The translations under genes were made by a program, and so were the position numbers. Below, in pieces: positions 34,055 to 42,662 of a DNA stretch of 64,000 nt (its first letter is position 1; every line of letters begins with the position of its first letter). The notes beneath the pieces are model-generated. The model was not told the origin of the DNA, made no database searches, and saw only the letters and a program-made list of their open reading frames with translations. The stretch is from the NCBI GenBank assembly GCA_023230565.1, contig JALNXD010000010.1, positions 25,219 through 89,218 on the forward strand, written 5' to 3'. This stretch comes from Syntrophales bacterium. GTDB lineage: Bacteria > Desulfobacterota > Syntrophia > Syntrophales > UBA2210.

Positions 34055-35005
34055 TCAATTGCTTTTTCCCAATTGTGTTAATGCATCGACAATAAAAATT
34101 CCTGCCTTTTCGCTGTGAGTTGCGCGATTGCTTTCCATAATTTCAAGCCGGGCTCCTGGAATGGCTGCCGCAATTTTTTTAACTTCATCTATTCCATGAA
34201 GGCGATCTTTCTGAGCGCCCACAACTATTACGGAAGTATCTATTTGAAGGAGTTTTGTATGAAGACTGTAGCCTTTTAAAGAAATCGCACTGGCTTTCAG
34301 CCGGTAAGGATCCGCTGCATCAAGTGTGCGTTCGTATTTCTTTAACTGTTCCGGTTCTTCTCTTTTGTCGATGCGGAAAGTTCCGAGATACCATTTGATA
34401 AATCCTTTCACTACAAAATATGCGGCAGGAGGAAAATAGCGGGCGATAAAAAATCCCCACTCAGGAATCGAGAATTCTCCATTTGGAGCAATCGCAATTG
34501 TGAGTTTCGGTTTTCGTATTTGTCTGCTCAGATAATCCAGAACTGCCGTCGATCCCAAAGAGCTCGACACAAAAACAAATGGCCGGTCGCGAGGTACAAG
34601 TGCTTCCAAAACTTCGTGAATGTCTTCAATTATGCGGGAGATTGAAAAATCGGTTTTTTTCTTCCTTGGTATAAGGGCGCTTCTTTTTTCCCTTGTTTCA
34701 ATATAAATAATTTTATAAAAAGGAACCAATTTGCTGAGGACCTCTCCCCAGCCTTCAATCCCGGATATCCAGCCGGCTATGAAGACAATTACCGGCTTTT
34801 CACTGCTGTTTTCAGGGGGAACGAATTCAAAGATTTTCAAAGCCGCTCCATCGGAGACCGTTACAAATCTTACAGTAACCGAAATGCCTAATTTCCTGAG
34901 ATACGAGCAGTTCTGCGATGCCACCTGGAAGGTTCCTTCACGCGTCGGTGATGTTTTTCTCACCTGAATCAATAAAGTAAGGATTAGTTTCCCAAAAGGA
35001 ACCAT
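34055..35005 (-). CDS. Alpha/beta hydrolase
   Basis: A 316-residue protein with an alpha/beta-hydrolase fold. 'PVIVFIAGWISG' forms the oxyanion-hole strand, 'FVFVSSSLGSTAVLDYL' holds the nucleophile elbow (S-x-S-x-G variant of GxSxG), 'VIVVGAQKDRLHG' carries the acid, and 'NRATHSEKAG' the catalytic His. A short N-terminal hydrophobic segment could anchor it but is not a clear signal peptide. The substrate is unknown. Confidence 0.82.
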   Translation of the reverse strand: MVPFGKLILTLLIQVRKTSPTREGTFQVASQNCSYLRKLGISVTVRFVTVSDGAALKIFEFVPPENSSEKPVIVFIAGWISGIEGWGEVLSKLVPFYKIIYIETREKRSALIPRKKKTDFSISRIIEDIHEVLEALVPRDRPFVFVSSSLGSTAVLDYLSRQIRKPKLTIAIAPNGEFSIPEWGFFIARYFPPAAYFVVKGFIKWYLGTFRIDKREEPEQLKKYERTLDAADPYRLKASAISLKGYSLHTKLLQIDTSVIVVGAQKDRLHGIDEVKKIAAAIPGARLEIMESNRATHSEKAGIFIVDALTQLGKSN

Positions 35006-35038
35006 GGCGTTACTTTAGCCGGTGATATTTATCACTAT

Positions 35039-35230
35039 TTATTCAGATTTTTTTTTACTTTCTTTGAAAAAGTTGTGCAGGAATTCCTCCTCCATAGGTG
35101 AAAGATTGAATTCCTGGCCAGCCTTCTGTATAAGCTTCGAGAAAGATTGGCTTTCTTCTTCTTCCATCTTATTTGAAATTGATTTTATAGCCTGACGTAT
35201 TTTTTCCCCTTTCGGTTGAACTGTTGACAT
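35039..35230 (-). CDS. Small charged protein, unknown
   Basis: A 63-residue, highly charged and probably helical protein (MSTVQPKGEKIRQAIKS... ending in KESKKKSE). GAGGAGAAAAAAATG gives it a good ribosome-binding site. I do not recognise a family. It lies 33 bp upstream of the alpha/beta hydrolase gene on the same strand, so the two may share a transcript. Confidence 0.6.
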   Translation of the reverse strand: MSTVQPKGEKIRQAIKSISNKMEEEESQSFSKLIQKAGQEFNLSPMEEEFLHNFFKESKKKSE

Positions 35231-35368
35231 TTTTTTCTCCTCTCAGTCTTCTATCGGATGCCCGATTCTACACTATTGAAGAATTATTATCCATTCCGAT
35301 TATCAGTTTCAGTTTTAAAAATTTCTGTTGCTTCCAGCTTTATTTTTCTTGAGCTCGGCTTTTGGCAA

Positions 35369-36826
35369 TTAAAGTTTAAGTATCGCCATCGAATCGGTAC
35401 CTCCCGAATCTCCAGTAAATTTTCCTTCTGTAATAATGATGCTGTCCCCTTTTGCGGCAAGATTCCTTCTTTTTAATAGTTCGAGAACCTCTTCGCGCCA
35501 GTCAGTGTGAAAGGTTTTTATCAGCAAAGGATATACTCCATAGGATAGAAAAAGAAAATTGCGCACCCTTTTTTCCTTCGTCAAAGCCAGTATCCATCCC
35601 TCAGGTTTCAGACGGGAAATTCTGCGCGGGGTCATGCCCGTTTTTGTCGGTGTCAGAATGAAAGGCGCGGAAAGAGTCTGCACTGCTTCAGCCACGTTCA
35701 TAGAGATCATGTCGGCAATTGTGACATGGCCTTTAATAAGTTCACTGTTAATTCTTTCTTTGAGAGTTTTTGCCCAGGAAATTGTTTCCCGCTTCATTTC
35801 AAAAGATGTTGCAATTCGGGCCATTACCTCAAGAGATTCCAGGGGGTATTTCCCTATTGCCGTTTCCTCTGAGAGCATTACGGCATCACTTCCATCCTGA
35901 ATCGCATTTGCTACATCATTTGCTTCTGCACGGGTAGGACGATGATTTTCTGTCATTGAAAGAAGCATCTGAGTCGCTGTAATTACCGGACAGCTTTTTC
36001 GCACCGCTTTATGTATTATCTCTTTTTGTATAGACGGAACATCTTCTATAGGAACTTCAACTCCTAAATCGCCTCTTGCAATCATAATGGCATCGCTTGA
36101 GTCAAGTATATTTTCGATATTTGAAACGGCCACTGAACGTTCAATTTTTGCTATGGCGTAAATTGATTTTCCCCGGGATTTTGCAAAATCTTTGGCGTGC
36201 TCTATATTTTTTGCATTTTCGACAAATGAAATGCCGAATGTATCTATGCCTGCTTCAAGGGCGAAATCCATTATCTGCCGATCTCTTTTTGTCGGGTTTT
36301 CGAGATACACAGTTCTGCCCGGAATATTCAACCCTTTACCAGATAGGAGTGTACCGCCTGTTATCACGATACATTCAATCTCATTTCTTTCAATTTTGGC
36401 TACCTTGAGTTCTATGAACCCGTCATTAAGGAAGATAGAGTTCCCTTTTTCTACACTATCAGACAGGCGGTCATAGGAAACCGGTATCTTGAATCTGGTT
36501 CCAGGGACATTTTCCGTAGTTAAAAACAGAGTACCACCCTTTTCAAGTACAATGGGCTCGTCTTTGAGATGTCCCACTCGTATTTTTGGTCCCGGCAGGT
36601 CAGCAAAAATTATAGCAGGGCGCCCGGCTTTTTTAGCGGCTGCCCGTATCGCACTAATCGTTTTTTTATGCTGTTGAAATGTGCCATGAGCAAAATTAAG
36701 CCGGGCAGCCGCCATCCCGCCTTTGATCAAAGAAAAAAGAACATCAGGTGATTGTGATGCCGGTCCTACAGTACATATTATTTTTGTCCTGTGAGGAGTC
36801 AAACATATGTCTGGTAAATGTCCCAT
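35369..36826 (-). CDS. pyk: Pyruvate kinase
   Basis: A 485-residue protein. 'TKIICTVGPASQSPDVL' at the N-terminus, 'RLNFAHGTFQQHKK', 'ADLPGPKIRVG' and 'IYAIAKIERSVAVSNIENILDSSDAIMIARGDLGVEVPIEDVPSIQKEII' type sequence, with the catalytic Lys-Glu region and 'TRAEANDVANAIQDGSDAVMLSEETAIGKYP', are unmistakable. The C-terminal domain ('PFILTPTKTGMTPRRISRLKP') is complete, though shorter forms of the allosteric site are common in this group. It turns phosphoenolpyruvate and ADP into pyruvate and ATP. Confidence 0.96.
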   Translation of the reverse strand: MGHLPDICLTPHRTKIICTVGPASQSPDVLFSLIKGGMAAARLNFAHGTFQQHKKTISAIRAAAKKAGRPAIIFADLPGPKIRVGHLKDEPIVLEKGGTLFLTTENVPGTRFKIPVSYDRLSDSVEKGNSIFLNDGFIELKVAKIERNEIECIVITGGTLLSGKGLNIPGRTVYLENPTKRDRQIMDFALEAGIDTFGISFVENAKNIEHAKDFAKSRGKSIYAIAKIERSVAVSNIENILDSSDAIMIARGDLGVEVPIEDVPSIQKEIIHKAVRKSCPVITATQMLLSMTENHRPTRAEANDVANAIQDGSDAVMLSEETAIGKYPLESLEVMARIATSFEMKRETISWAKTLKERINSELIKGHVTIADMISMNVAEAVQTLSAPFILTPTKTGMTPRRISRLKPEGWILALTKEKRVRNFLFLSYGVYPLLIKTFHTDWREEVLELLKRRNLAAKGDSIIITEGKFTGDSGGTDSMAILKL

Positions 36827-36890
36827 AAATGTATTTCAAAAATTAAAACTTTTTATCATGAATATCATCGACTCTTACTTCCCGTTATAC

Positions 36891-36907
36891 TGCCGGCCCA
36901 GCCGGCA
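36891..36907. repeat. 7-bp GC hairpin in the pyk upstream region
   Basis: TGCCGGC-CCA-GCCGGCA forms a compact 7-bp stem with a 3-nt loop, 65 bp upstream of the pyk start. No T-run. Its role is not evident. Confidence 0.4.
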
Positions 36908-37008
36908 TAAAGAGCTTTATTTTCTCAATATTCTACTACAGGCTGTGGTGGTTGTCATAATAAAATCGTACTTGTAGTAACACTATCCCATCCAATCCCA
37001 TCCAATCC

Positions 37009-37037
37009 TTGACCTCAAGTATTTCCTTGTTTATAAT
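37009..37037 (+). promoter_or_regulatory. Near-consensus sigma-70 promoter
   Basis: TTGACC at 37009-37014 and a perfect TATAAT at 37032-37037, spaced 17 bp. It is the best promoter in the window. It is about 190 bp from the LysM gene, and the intervening transcript is highly structured. Directly upstream is a short tandem repeat (CCCATCCAAT twice, 36987-37006). Confidence 0.75.
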
Positions 37038-37043
37038 CTTCTG

Positions 37044-37200
37044 GCAGCTCAGACATAGCCGGGAAGACGCTTCGCACCGATTGCATGGTACCCTGATCCG
37101 CGGTCAGAATCTCATGCCTGTAAATATGCAAAGAACAAGCATGCGAACGCTTCGCTTGCTTCCCAATATAATAAGAAGCTTTTCACGAAATAGTAAAAGC
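37044..37200 (+). ncRNA. Candidate structured RNA (6S-like?)
   Basis: The ~155 nt between the strong promoter and the LysM gene fold on themselves over a long range: GGGAAG (37061) with CTTCCC (37159), TTCGCA with TGCGAA, TTGCAT with ATGCAA, and an apical CTGA/TCAG hairpin (37091-37105). Successive stems interrupted by internal loops form one long rod. This overall shape and size, and the strong promoter, recall 6S RNA, but I cannot match conserved sequence blocks. An alternative is a long 5' leader of the LysM gene. Ends are approximate. Confidence 0.4.
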
Positions 37201-37230
37201 CTAAATATTTTAACTTGAAAGGAAAGAATT

Positions 37231-37869
37231 ATGGATAAGCGGGATCCGGATATTGATATTATCGAACTGACCGGTGATCTGGAAAAAGAATCTGAAGTTG
37301 AAGAATCCGACTCGGGCGATCAGTACGGCGATGAGTCTCGACCTTTCAATCTTCAGAAAAAGACTCTTATCATAGGGGGAGCGGCTGTTATATTAATCAT
37401 AATCATAGTAGGCTTTTTGTCTTCAGGGGAAAGTGAGTTTTCAAAAACCGAATTTTCATCTTTAATCCAGAGGATAGAGAATATGGAAGCACGAGTATCC
37501 GATCTCGAAGGAATGGAAAGAAGAATAAGCTCCCAATTTCAGATACAGAAAGAGGCGATCAGAGAAAATTTGACTGAAGCTGCGGGAACGAGCGGCACAA
37601 TGGTTCAGCAACTGAATCTTCTCGCAGAAAAAGTAGAAGCTCTTCAAAAAAAAATGGGATCCGTAGTAGAGGAAGCAAAGGCTGTCAGGACTGCGAAAGC
37701 GGAAAGAGCCCAGTCGCAAATTGCTCGGTATCATATAGTCCAGCGTGGGGAGAGCCTTTATAGGATCGCTCTCAAATACGGGCTTACCGTAGACGGACTT
37801 TGCAATTTGAATAATATTACACCGAGGCAGTCAATATTTCCGGGCCAGAAACTCTTCATAAAACGATAA
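37231..37869 (+). CDS. Membrane-anchored LysM protein
   Basis: A 212-residue protein. An acidic cytoplasmic N-terminus of ~45 residues is followed by one transmembrane helix ('TLIIGGAAVILIIIIVGFL'), a coiled-coil region (~70-150; 'IQRIENMEARVSDLEGMERRI', 'LLAEKVEALQKKM'), and a LysM domain at the C-terminus ('YHIVQRGESLYRIALKYGLTVDGLCNLNN', 'IFPGQKLFIK'). The LysM part should bind peptidoglycan in the periplasm, so the protein spans inner membrane to wall. GAAAGGAAAG lies before the ATG. Function beyond wall tethering is unknown. Confidence 0.88.
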   Translation: MDKRDPDIDIIELTGDLEKESEVEESDSGDQYGDESRPFNLQKKTLIIGGAAVILIIIIVGFLSSGESEFSKTEFSSLIQRIENMEARVSDLEGMERRISSQFQIQKEAIRENLTEAAGTSGTMVQQLNLLAEKVEALQKKMGSVVEEAKAVRTAKAERAQSQIARYHIVQRGESLYRIALKYGLTVDGLCNLNNITPRQSIFPGQKLFIKR

Positions 37870-37970
37870 TTCCGGGATGCAGCACGGTGCGTATGAGGAT
37901 CCTGCTGCGAGGTGCCTTCCGGCATAAATAAATATGCCGCAGGAATTTAAAATTACAGGGCCTGGATTGT

Positions 37971-38930
37971 ATGATTCCCATACGAGATACCATCCGTTCT
38001 AAAAATTATCCCGTCATCAACATGACATTGATACTTGTTAATGTCATAGTCTATTTTATCCAACTCGGGCATTTCCAAAATCTCGAAGCCTTTATTTTTA
38101 CCTATGGACTTGTTCCGGCACGCTATACAGTGCCCGAAGTTGCTGCTCACTTCAGCTTCGGACAGCAGATTCTGGCTTGCATCTCCTTTATGTTTTTGCA
38201 TGGCGGATTTTGGCACATTCTGGGAAATATGTGGTTTTTGTATATATTTGGTGACAATGTAGAAGACAAAATCGGTCCGTTCCGTTATCTGTTTTTTTAT
38301 CTGATCTGCGGGTGGATTTCAGGATTGACGCATGTTCTTTTTAATTTTCATTCTTCTATTCCCACTATAGGCGCAAGTGGTGCCGTTGCGGGAGTCATGG
38401 GCGCATATTTCATCACATACCCGTATTCGAAAATATTAACACTGATCCCGATTGTTTTTATTCCCTTCTTTGTCGAAATTCCTGCTGCCGTATTCCTTGG
38501 AATATGGTTTATTATTCAGTTTTTTAGTTCCATTTCGAATGTTCAGGCAAGCACAATCGCCTGGTGGGCCCATGTCGGCGGGTTTGTCGCAGGAATTGTA
38601 CTGTTCAGAATTATTGGAATGCTTCCCGATTATGGCTTTGCAACGCAGGTCCGTACGAGAACCGTAAGGGAAAGATCTCCAAAACTTCATATGATAAAAA
38701 ATGGAGACAAAAAAAATAATGATTTTTATGGGGTCCTCACAATTACCCCGCGTGAAGCTGAAACAGGAACACGGAAAACAGTGAGCATCCCTTTAGGATT
38801 CAGTAAGACGCTTTTTTCAGTGAATATACCTCCGGGTATACAGAGCGGCCAGACTATACGCCTTGCAGGAATCGGGAATCGTGCAGGGATGGCGGGAGGA
38901 GATGCCTTTTTAAAAATTGTGGTGGAATAG
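37971..38930 (+). CDS. Rhomboid protease with C-terminal DnaJ-CTD-like domain
   Basis: A 319-residue protein. Residues 1-225 are a six-helix rhomboid: 'FLHGGFWHILGNMWFLYIFGDNVED' (HxxxN), the Ser nucleophile in 'IGASGAVAGVMGAYF', and the catalytic His in 'WWAHVGGFVAGI'. After a charged linker, residues ~245-319 ('YGVLTITPREAETGTRKTVSIP', 'VNIPPGIQSGQTIRLAGIG', 'GGDAFLKIVV') match the beta-sandwich substrate-binding domain of DnaJ/CbpA. That part would lie in the cytosol. The fusion couples membrane proteolysis to a chaperone-like client binder, an inference from architecture. Confidence 0.87.
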   Translation: MIPIRDTIRSKNYPVINMTLILVNVIVYFIQLGHFQNLEAFIFTYGLVPARYTVPEVAAHFSFGQQILACISFMFLHGGFWHILGNMWFLYIFGDNVEDKIGPFRYLFFYLICGWISGLTHVLFNFHSSIPTIGASGAVAGVMGAYFITYPYSKILTLIPIVFIPFFVEIPAAVFLGIWFIIQFFSSISNVQASTIAWWAHVGGFVAGIVLFRIIGMLPDYGFATQVRTRTVRERSPKLHMIKNGDKKNNDFYGVLTITPREAETGTRKTVSIPLGFSKTLFSVNIPPGIQSGQTIRLAGIGNRAGMAGGDAFLKIVVE

Positions 38931-38964
38931 GAGCGCTCATTGCGTTGGCCGGAGGCCCATGGAT

Positions 38965-39219
38965 ATGAAAAATATTATTTGGAAGATTATATATACCGCT
39001 GCCGGAATGGCAGAAGCACGCATCATTACGGGCAGGCTTGAAGCAGAGGATATCCCGGTGAAGCTTGAATACGAAGCGATTGGAGCGATATACGGACTGA
39101 CAATTGACGGGCTGGGCGAAGTAAGAATTCTCGTTCCTGAGAGGTATGAACATGACGCAAAAGAGGCTTTGGCTGTTATTTACGATGAAAATGAAATTGT
39201 CTGGGATAAAGAGCCGTAA
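38965..39219 (+). CDS. DUF2007 family protein
   Basis: An 84-residue protein. 'YTAAGMAEARIITGRLEAEDIPVKLEYEA' and 'GEVRILVPERYEHDAKEALAVI' match the DUF2007 (GlnB-like fold) signature, where a small protein is built from one beta-alpha-beta-beta-alpha unit. ATG 38965 is nine bases after GGAGG; ATG 38959 is only three bases after and less likely. It follows the rhomboid gene by 34 bp on the same strand and is likely in the same transcript. Function unknown. Confidence 0.85.
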   Translation: MKNIIWKIIYTAAGMAEARIITGRLEAEDIPVKLEYEAIGAIYGLTIDGLGEVRILVPERYEHDAKEALAVIYDENEIVWDKEP

Positions 39220-39260
39220 CCTTACCGCTCTATTGTTCGAGTGATTCTCTGAGACCATTT

Positions 39261-39527
39261 CTATGAGCGGAGCATAATCCACAATCCTGCGATGATAAAA
39301 GCAAAACCTGCAATTTTGGCCATCATCTTTTCGTTTATAAAATGCGAAAGAGCACTTCCTGCAAAAACTGCCAATGCCGAAGCCGCAACAAGCGCAAAAG
39401 CGGAGCCTGCGAATACGATCAATTTGCTGTTCTGGGCCCCCGATGCATAAAGCATAGTGGCCAACTGGGTTTTATCCGCAATTTCGGCTATGAAAACCGT
39501 TGCAAAAACTGTAAAAAAAAGTTTCAC
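39261..39527 (-). CDS. GDT1/UPF0016 family half transporter
   Basis: An 88-residue membrane protein of three helices. 'FIAEIADKTQLATMLYAS' is the signature E-x-x-D-K-T motif of the TMEM165/Gdt1 family, which transports Mn2+ or Ca2+. Most bacterial members have two copies of this unit in one chain; this one is a single unit, and no second copy is adjacent, so it would need to act as a homodimer. A terminal 'WIMLRS' marks the end. Confidence 0.9.
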   Translation of the reverse strand: MKLFFTVFATVFIAEIADKTQLATMLYASGAQNSKLIVFAGSAFALVAASALAVFAGSALSHFINEKMMAKIAGFAFIIAGLWIMLRS

Positions 39528-39658
39528 TTTACTTCATCCTTCTACATGTTATTTCCCGGGATCTCCTGGCCGGGCAAAAACCTCATGCCTTAAAATCTGA
39601 AAGTAAATAAGCTCCTGCATTCACTTTCCCGGAACAGATATTTGAATAATAACCGGTG

Positions 39659-40669
39659 TCAGAAGATACCTTCCAGTGGCGTTTTGCAATTTGGGCAACT
39701 GCGGTCATGCAAATGGATTCGATTTATACGGAATCCGGATCTTTCTATCAGAGGCTCACTGCAGACGGCGCAAAAGGTGCTTTCTGTCTTTTCACCGGGA
39801 ATATTCCCAATATATACATATTTTAAACCTGCCTCCCTGCCTATATCATAGGCAGTACGGAGTGTCATGTACGAGGTAGGAGGCCTTTCTCTCATTTTAT
39901 ATTGAGGGTGGAAACGGCTGATGTGCCAAGGTGTCTCCTCGCCCAATGCTGCAACAAAGCGGGCAATATCCTTCAGCTCTTCATTGCTGTCATTGAGACC
40001 TGGAATAACCAGTGTCGTTACCTCCAGCCAGATACCCGCCTTCTTCACGGCCTTCAAGGCATCAAGGACCGGCTGGAGCCTGCCACCGCAATAATGTCTA
40101 TAAAAATTGTCATTCATCGATTTCAGGTCGATATTTGCCGCATCGAGAAAAAGCGGCAATAATTCAAGGCATTCCTTTGACATGTATCCATTTGAGACAA
40201 ACACGCTCCCGATTCCTTTTTCTCTGGCTTTTAACGCAGTATCGAACGCAAATTCGAAGAAGACAGTCGGTTCCGTGTAGGTATATGCTATTGTGCGTGA
40301 ACCGCTTTGAAGCGCCTTTGCAATAATAGATTCAGATGAGGTTTCTCTGCCCATAAGACTTCCTTTTTCGCGGGGCATTTGAGAAATTTCATTATTTTGA
40401 CAAAAGATGCACCGGAAGTTGCATCCTGCAGCGGCTATGGAAAGGGACCTGGATCCCGGAAAAACGTGAAAAAGGGGCTTTTTTTCTATTGGATCGATGT
40501 TTTCCGCAATTATATTTCCGTATGCAAGAGTGAAAAGTTTCCCATTCCGGTTTGTCCTCACGCCGCAAATCCCTCTCTTTGCCGGAGAGATGACACAGCC
40601 ATGGGCGCATAGAAGGCACTGTACGCGATTTTGAGAATGCCTTTCAAAAAGTGCCGCTTCTTTAATCAT
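39659..40669 (-). CDS. amrS: AmmeMemoRadiSam-system radical SAM enzyme
   Basis: A 336-residue protein. An N-terminal Cys-rich segment ('CLLCAHGCVISPAKRGICGVR') leads into the radical SAM core with CX3CX2C ('CNFRCIFCQNNEISQ'). 'GSRTIAYTYTEPTVFFEFAFDTA' and 'DLKSMNDNFYRHYCGG' are family landmarks, and a C-terminal set of Cys ('CAVCSEPLIER', 'CPNCKTPL') may bind zinc. It is related to pyruvate formate-lyase activating enzymes; the reaction is not settled. AmmeMemo partners (AMMECR1, Memo) are not in the window. Its 5' end overlaps the methyltransferase gene by eight bases. Confidence 0.92.
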   Translation of the reverse strand: MIKEAALFERHSQNRVQCLLCAHGCVISPAKRGICGVRTNRNGKLFTLAYGNIIAENIDPIEKKPLFHVFPGSRSLSIAAAGCNFRCIFCQNNEISQMPREKGSLMGRETSSESIIAKALQSGSRTIAYTYTEPTVFFEFAFDTALKAREKGIGSVFVSNGYMSKECLELLPLFLDAANIDLKSMNDNFYRHYCGGRLQPVLDALKAVKKAGIWLEVTTLVIPGLNDSNEELKDIARFVAALGEETPWHISRFHPQYKMRERPPTSYMTLRTAYDIGREAGLKYVYIGNIPGEKTESTFCAVCSEPLIERSGFRINRIHLHDRSCPNCKTPLEGIF

Positions 40670-41435
40670 TGTTCATTTCCCGGCTTGCTGTTCCTGGAAC
40701 CCTGCTTTCGGTTCGCAGTCTTTCGTTTAAATTGGCCTTTAATGGATCCTGGATTGTTCTGTGCGAATAAGTAACAGGAAAGGACAATCCCAAAAAAGCG
40801 CCGAAAGGATTCTTTGCCGTAGGTATTTTTTCTTCCGCTCCTTCAGCCAGAGGATAGCAAAATGAAGGAAAAAAAACTACACTTCCCCACTGGACGGGAA
40901 CACTGCCCAGAACGCTTTTTACCATTCTAATAAGATTGTAAGGACCGAAGGATTGGATAGGTTTGTCGTCGTTGCACAGCGCTCCTTCTTTTAAAAGTGA
41001 GTGAGCACATAAAGAAAGGTGGTTCAACACGCCAACGAACACTCTGCCTCTGCTAACTCTTACTGCTTCACCCAATGCTTTGGCTGGATTGTGAACTGTT
41101 TCAAGAGATGTTATCAAGGTGACGATATCGAACTCGTTGTCTGAAAAAGGCAGATCTTCCAAATCGCCCCGATGGAGATCGGCTCTTGAACCCATTTTTT
41201 CCCGTGCCGCATCGAGTATGAAGCGTGATTTTTCAACACCGGTCACATTACAGCCTTTCCGCTTGAAATAGGCCAGATGGTGTCCCGTTTTGCAGCCGGA
41301 ATCGAGCAGTTTTTCACCGGGCTTCGGGGACAGGAGCGACATGATTAATCCCCGCTCACGCCTGTCCACATATGCTCCTGTGGGAGATCTGAGCCACTGC
41401 TCATAGGATTTGACTATCTCTTCGTTCCGGCTCAT
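40662..41435 (-). CDS. Class I SAM-dependent methyltransferase
   Basis: A 257-residue soluble protein. 'GEKLLDSGCKTGHHLAYFKRKG' is motif I with a Lys in place of the usual Gly (LDxGCGTG), followed by 'GVEKSRFILDAAREKM', 'ADLHRGDLEDLPFSDNEFDIVTLITSLETV' (motif II/III) and 'EAVRVSRGRVFVGVLN'. A UbiE/Methyltransf_11-type fold is clear; the acceptor is unknown. Translation overlaps the downstream AmrS gene by eight bases, suggesting a linked function. Confidence 0.85.
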   Translation of the reverse strand: MSRNEEIVKSYEQWLRSPTGAYVDRRERGLIMSLLSPKPGEKLLDSGCKTGHHLAYFKRKGCNVTGVEKSRFILDAAREKMGSRADLHRGDLEDLPFSDNEFDIVTLITSLETVHNPAKALGEAVRVSRGRVFVGVLNHLSLCAHSLLKEGALCNDDKPIQSFGPYNLIRMVKSVLGSVPVQWGSVVFFPSFCYPLAEGAEEKIPTAKNPFGAFLGLSFPVTYSHRTIQDPLKANLNERLRTESRVPGTASREMNND

Positions 41436-41506
41436 TCTTGAATCTATAGTTTTTCACCGTTCAGTTTGAATGAGGTGCAGACTTTGCCGGCAGAATCAAG
41501 CCGAAT

Positions 41507-42496
41507 CTAACCCCCGATTGAGGACATGTTCCTCACACATTTTTTTCTTGATGACTGATAAGAGGGACCTTCATAACTACGGGGCTTTCTACTTATCAGG
41601 CCGGTTATAATTTCATGAAGCTCCTCATCAGTGCACCCCTCCCTGAGAGGGGTCTTAAGATCCGCTGCAGGTTCATCTGAAAAAAGACAGGCTCTCAGTT
41701 CCCCGTTCGCAGTCAATCTGAGTCTGTTGCAAGTATTGCAGAACTGGTGGCTCATGGCGCCTATAAACCCCAACTCCCCCTTGCATCCATCAACTCTATA
41801 CACCCTGGCGGGTCCTCCGGCTCGTTCCACACTGTTCCGGGACAGGAGTGTATACCTTTTTTTAATCGTGTTAATTATATCATCAGTTGAGAGGTGATGA
41901 AAACTTTCGTTCATGGGGGCCCCAATCGGCATGTATTCTATAAACCTCACTTGATAAGGCTTGTCTACGATAAGTTCAGCAAAATTTTCAATTTCATTAT
42001 CATTAAAGCCTTGTATTCCTACGATATTGATTTTAATTGGTGAAAACCCTGCAGCACGTGCCTTTTCAATCCCCCGAAGTACCCGATTCAAATCGCCGCC
42101 TCGCGTAATCATGCGATACTTTTCAGGTACGAGAGAATCAAGGCTCACGTTTATGCGATGTATTCCAGCATCAAACAGCCGTTCGGCGAAATCTTCAAGC
42201 AGTATGCCATTTGTAGTGAGACTAATATCCTGAAGTCCCTCTACATTCATGAGTTCTGAAAGAAATTCAATAACTCCTCGGCGTACCAGAGGTTCTCCTC
42301 CTGTAATTCTGATTTTTATTATGCCGAATTTTACTGCAATATTCACTATCCTCAGAATCTCTTCATATCGGAGAATATCTTCGTGGCCAAGAAAGGAAAC
42401 GCCTTCTTTTGGCATGCAGTATACGCAACGGAGATTGCATCTATCCGTGATAGAAACTCTCAAATAATTAATTATACGATTATAACTGTCTATCAT
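41507..42496 (-). CDS. moaA: GTP 3',8-cyclase
   Basis: A 329-residue protein with both [4Fe-4S] sites of MoaA: C20, C24, C27 (CNLRCVYC) at the N-terminus and CNTC plus a third Cys 14 residues on ('RLRLTANGELRACLF'). 'RITGGEPLVRRG' binds SAM, and the chain ends in Gly-Gly, a MoaA hallmark needed for catalysis. It turns GTP into 3',8-cH2GTP, the first step of molybdopterin synthesis. That ties in with the mod operon and formate dehydrogenase 30 kb away, but no other moa gene is adjacent. Confidence 0.95.
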   Translation of the reverse strand: MIDSYNRIINYLRVSITDRCNLRCVYCMPKEGVSFLGHEDILRYEEILRIVNIAVKFGIIKIRITGGEPLVRRGVIEFLSELMNVEGLQDISLTTNGILLEDFAERLFDAGIHRINVSLDSLVPEKYRMITRGGDLNRVLRGIEKARAAGFSPIKINIVGIQGFNDNEIENFAELIVDKPYQVRFIEYMPIGAPMNESFHHLSTDDIINTIKKRYTLLSRNSVERAGGPARVYRVDGCKGELGFIGAMSHQFCNTCNRLRLTANGELRACLFSDEPAADLKTPLREGCTDEELHEIITGLISRKPRSYEGPSYQSSRKKCVRNMSSIGG

Positions 42497-42662
42497 AAAA
42501 CTGTTATTTTTTATTACCCCTCAATAACCGAGTGTCTACCATACTTTTATTGTCATGGCAATATTGTGATTTAATTTAATTTATTGGTTACCACACACGC
42601 GAAAAAGATTTTCTTTCGAGCTGTTCGTAAATGGTGAAAAAATTGCCTGCAAAAGGGAAAAG

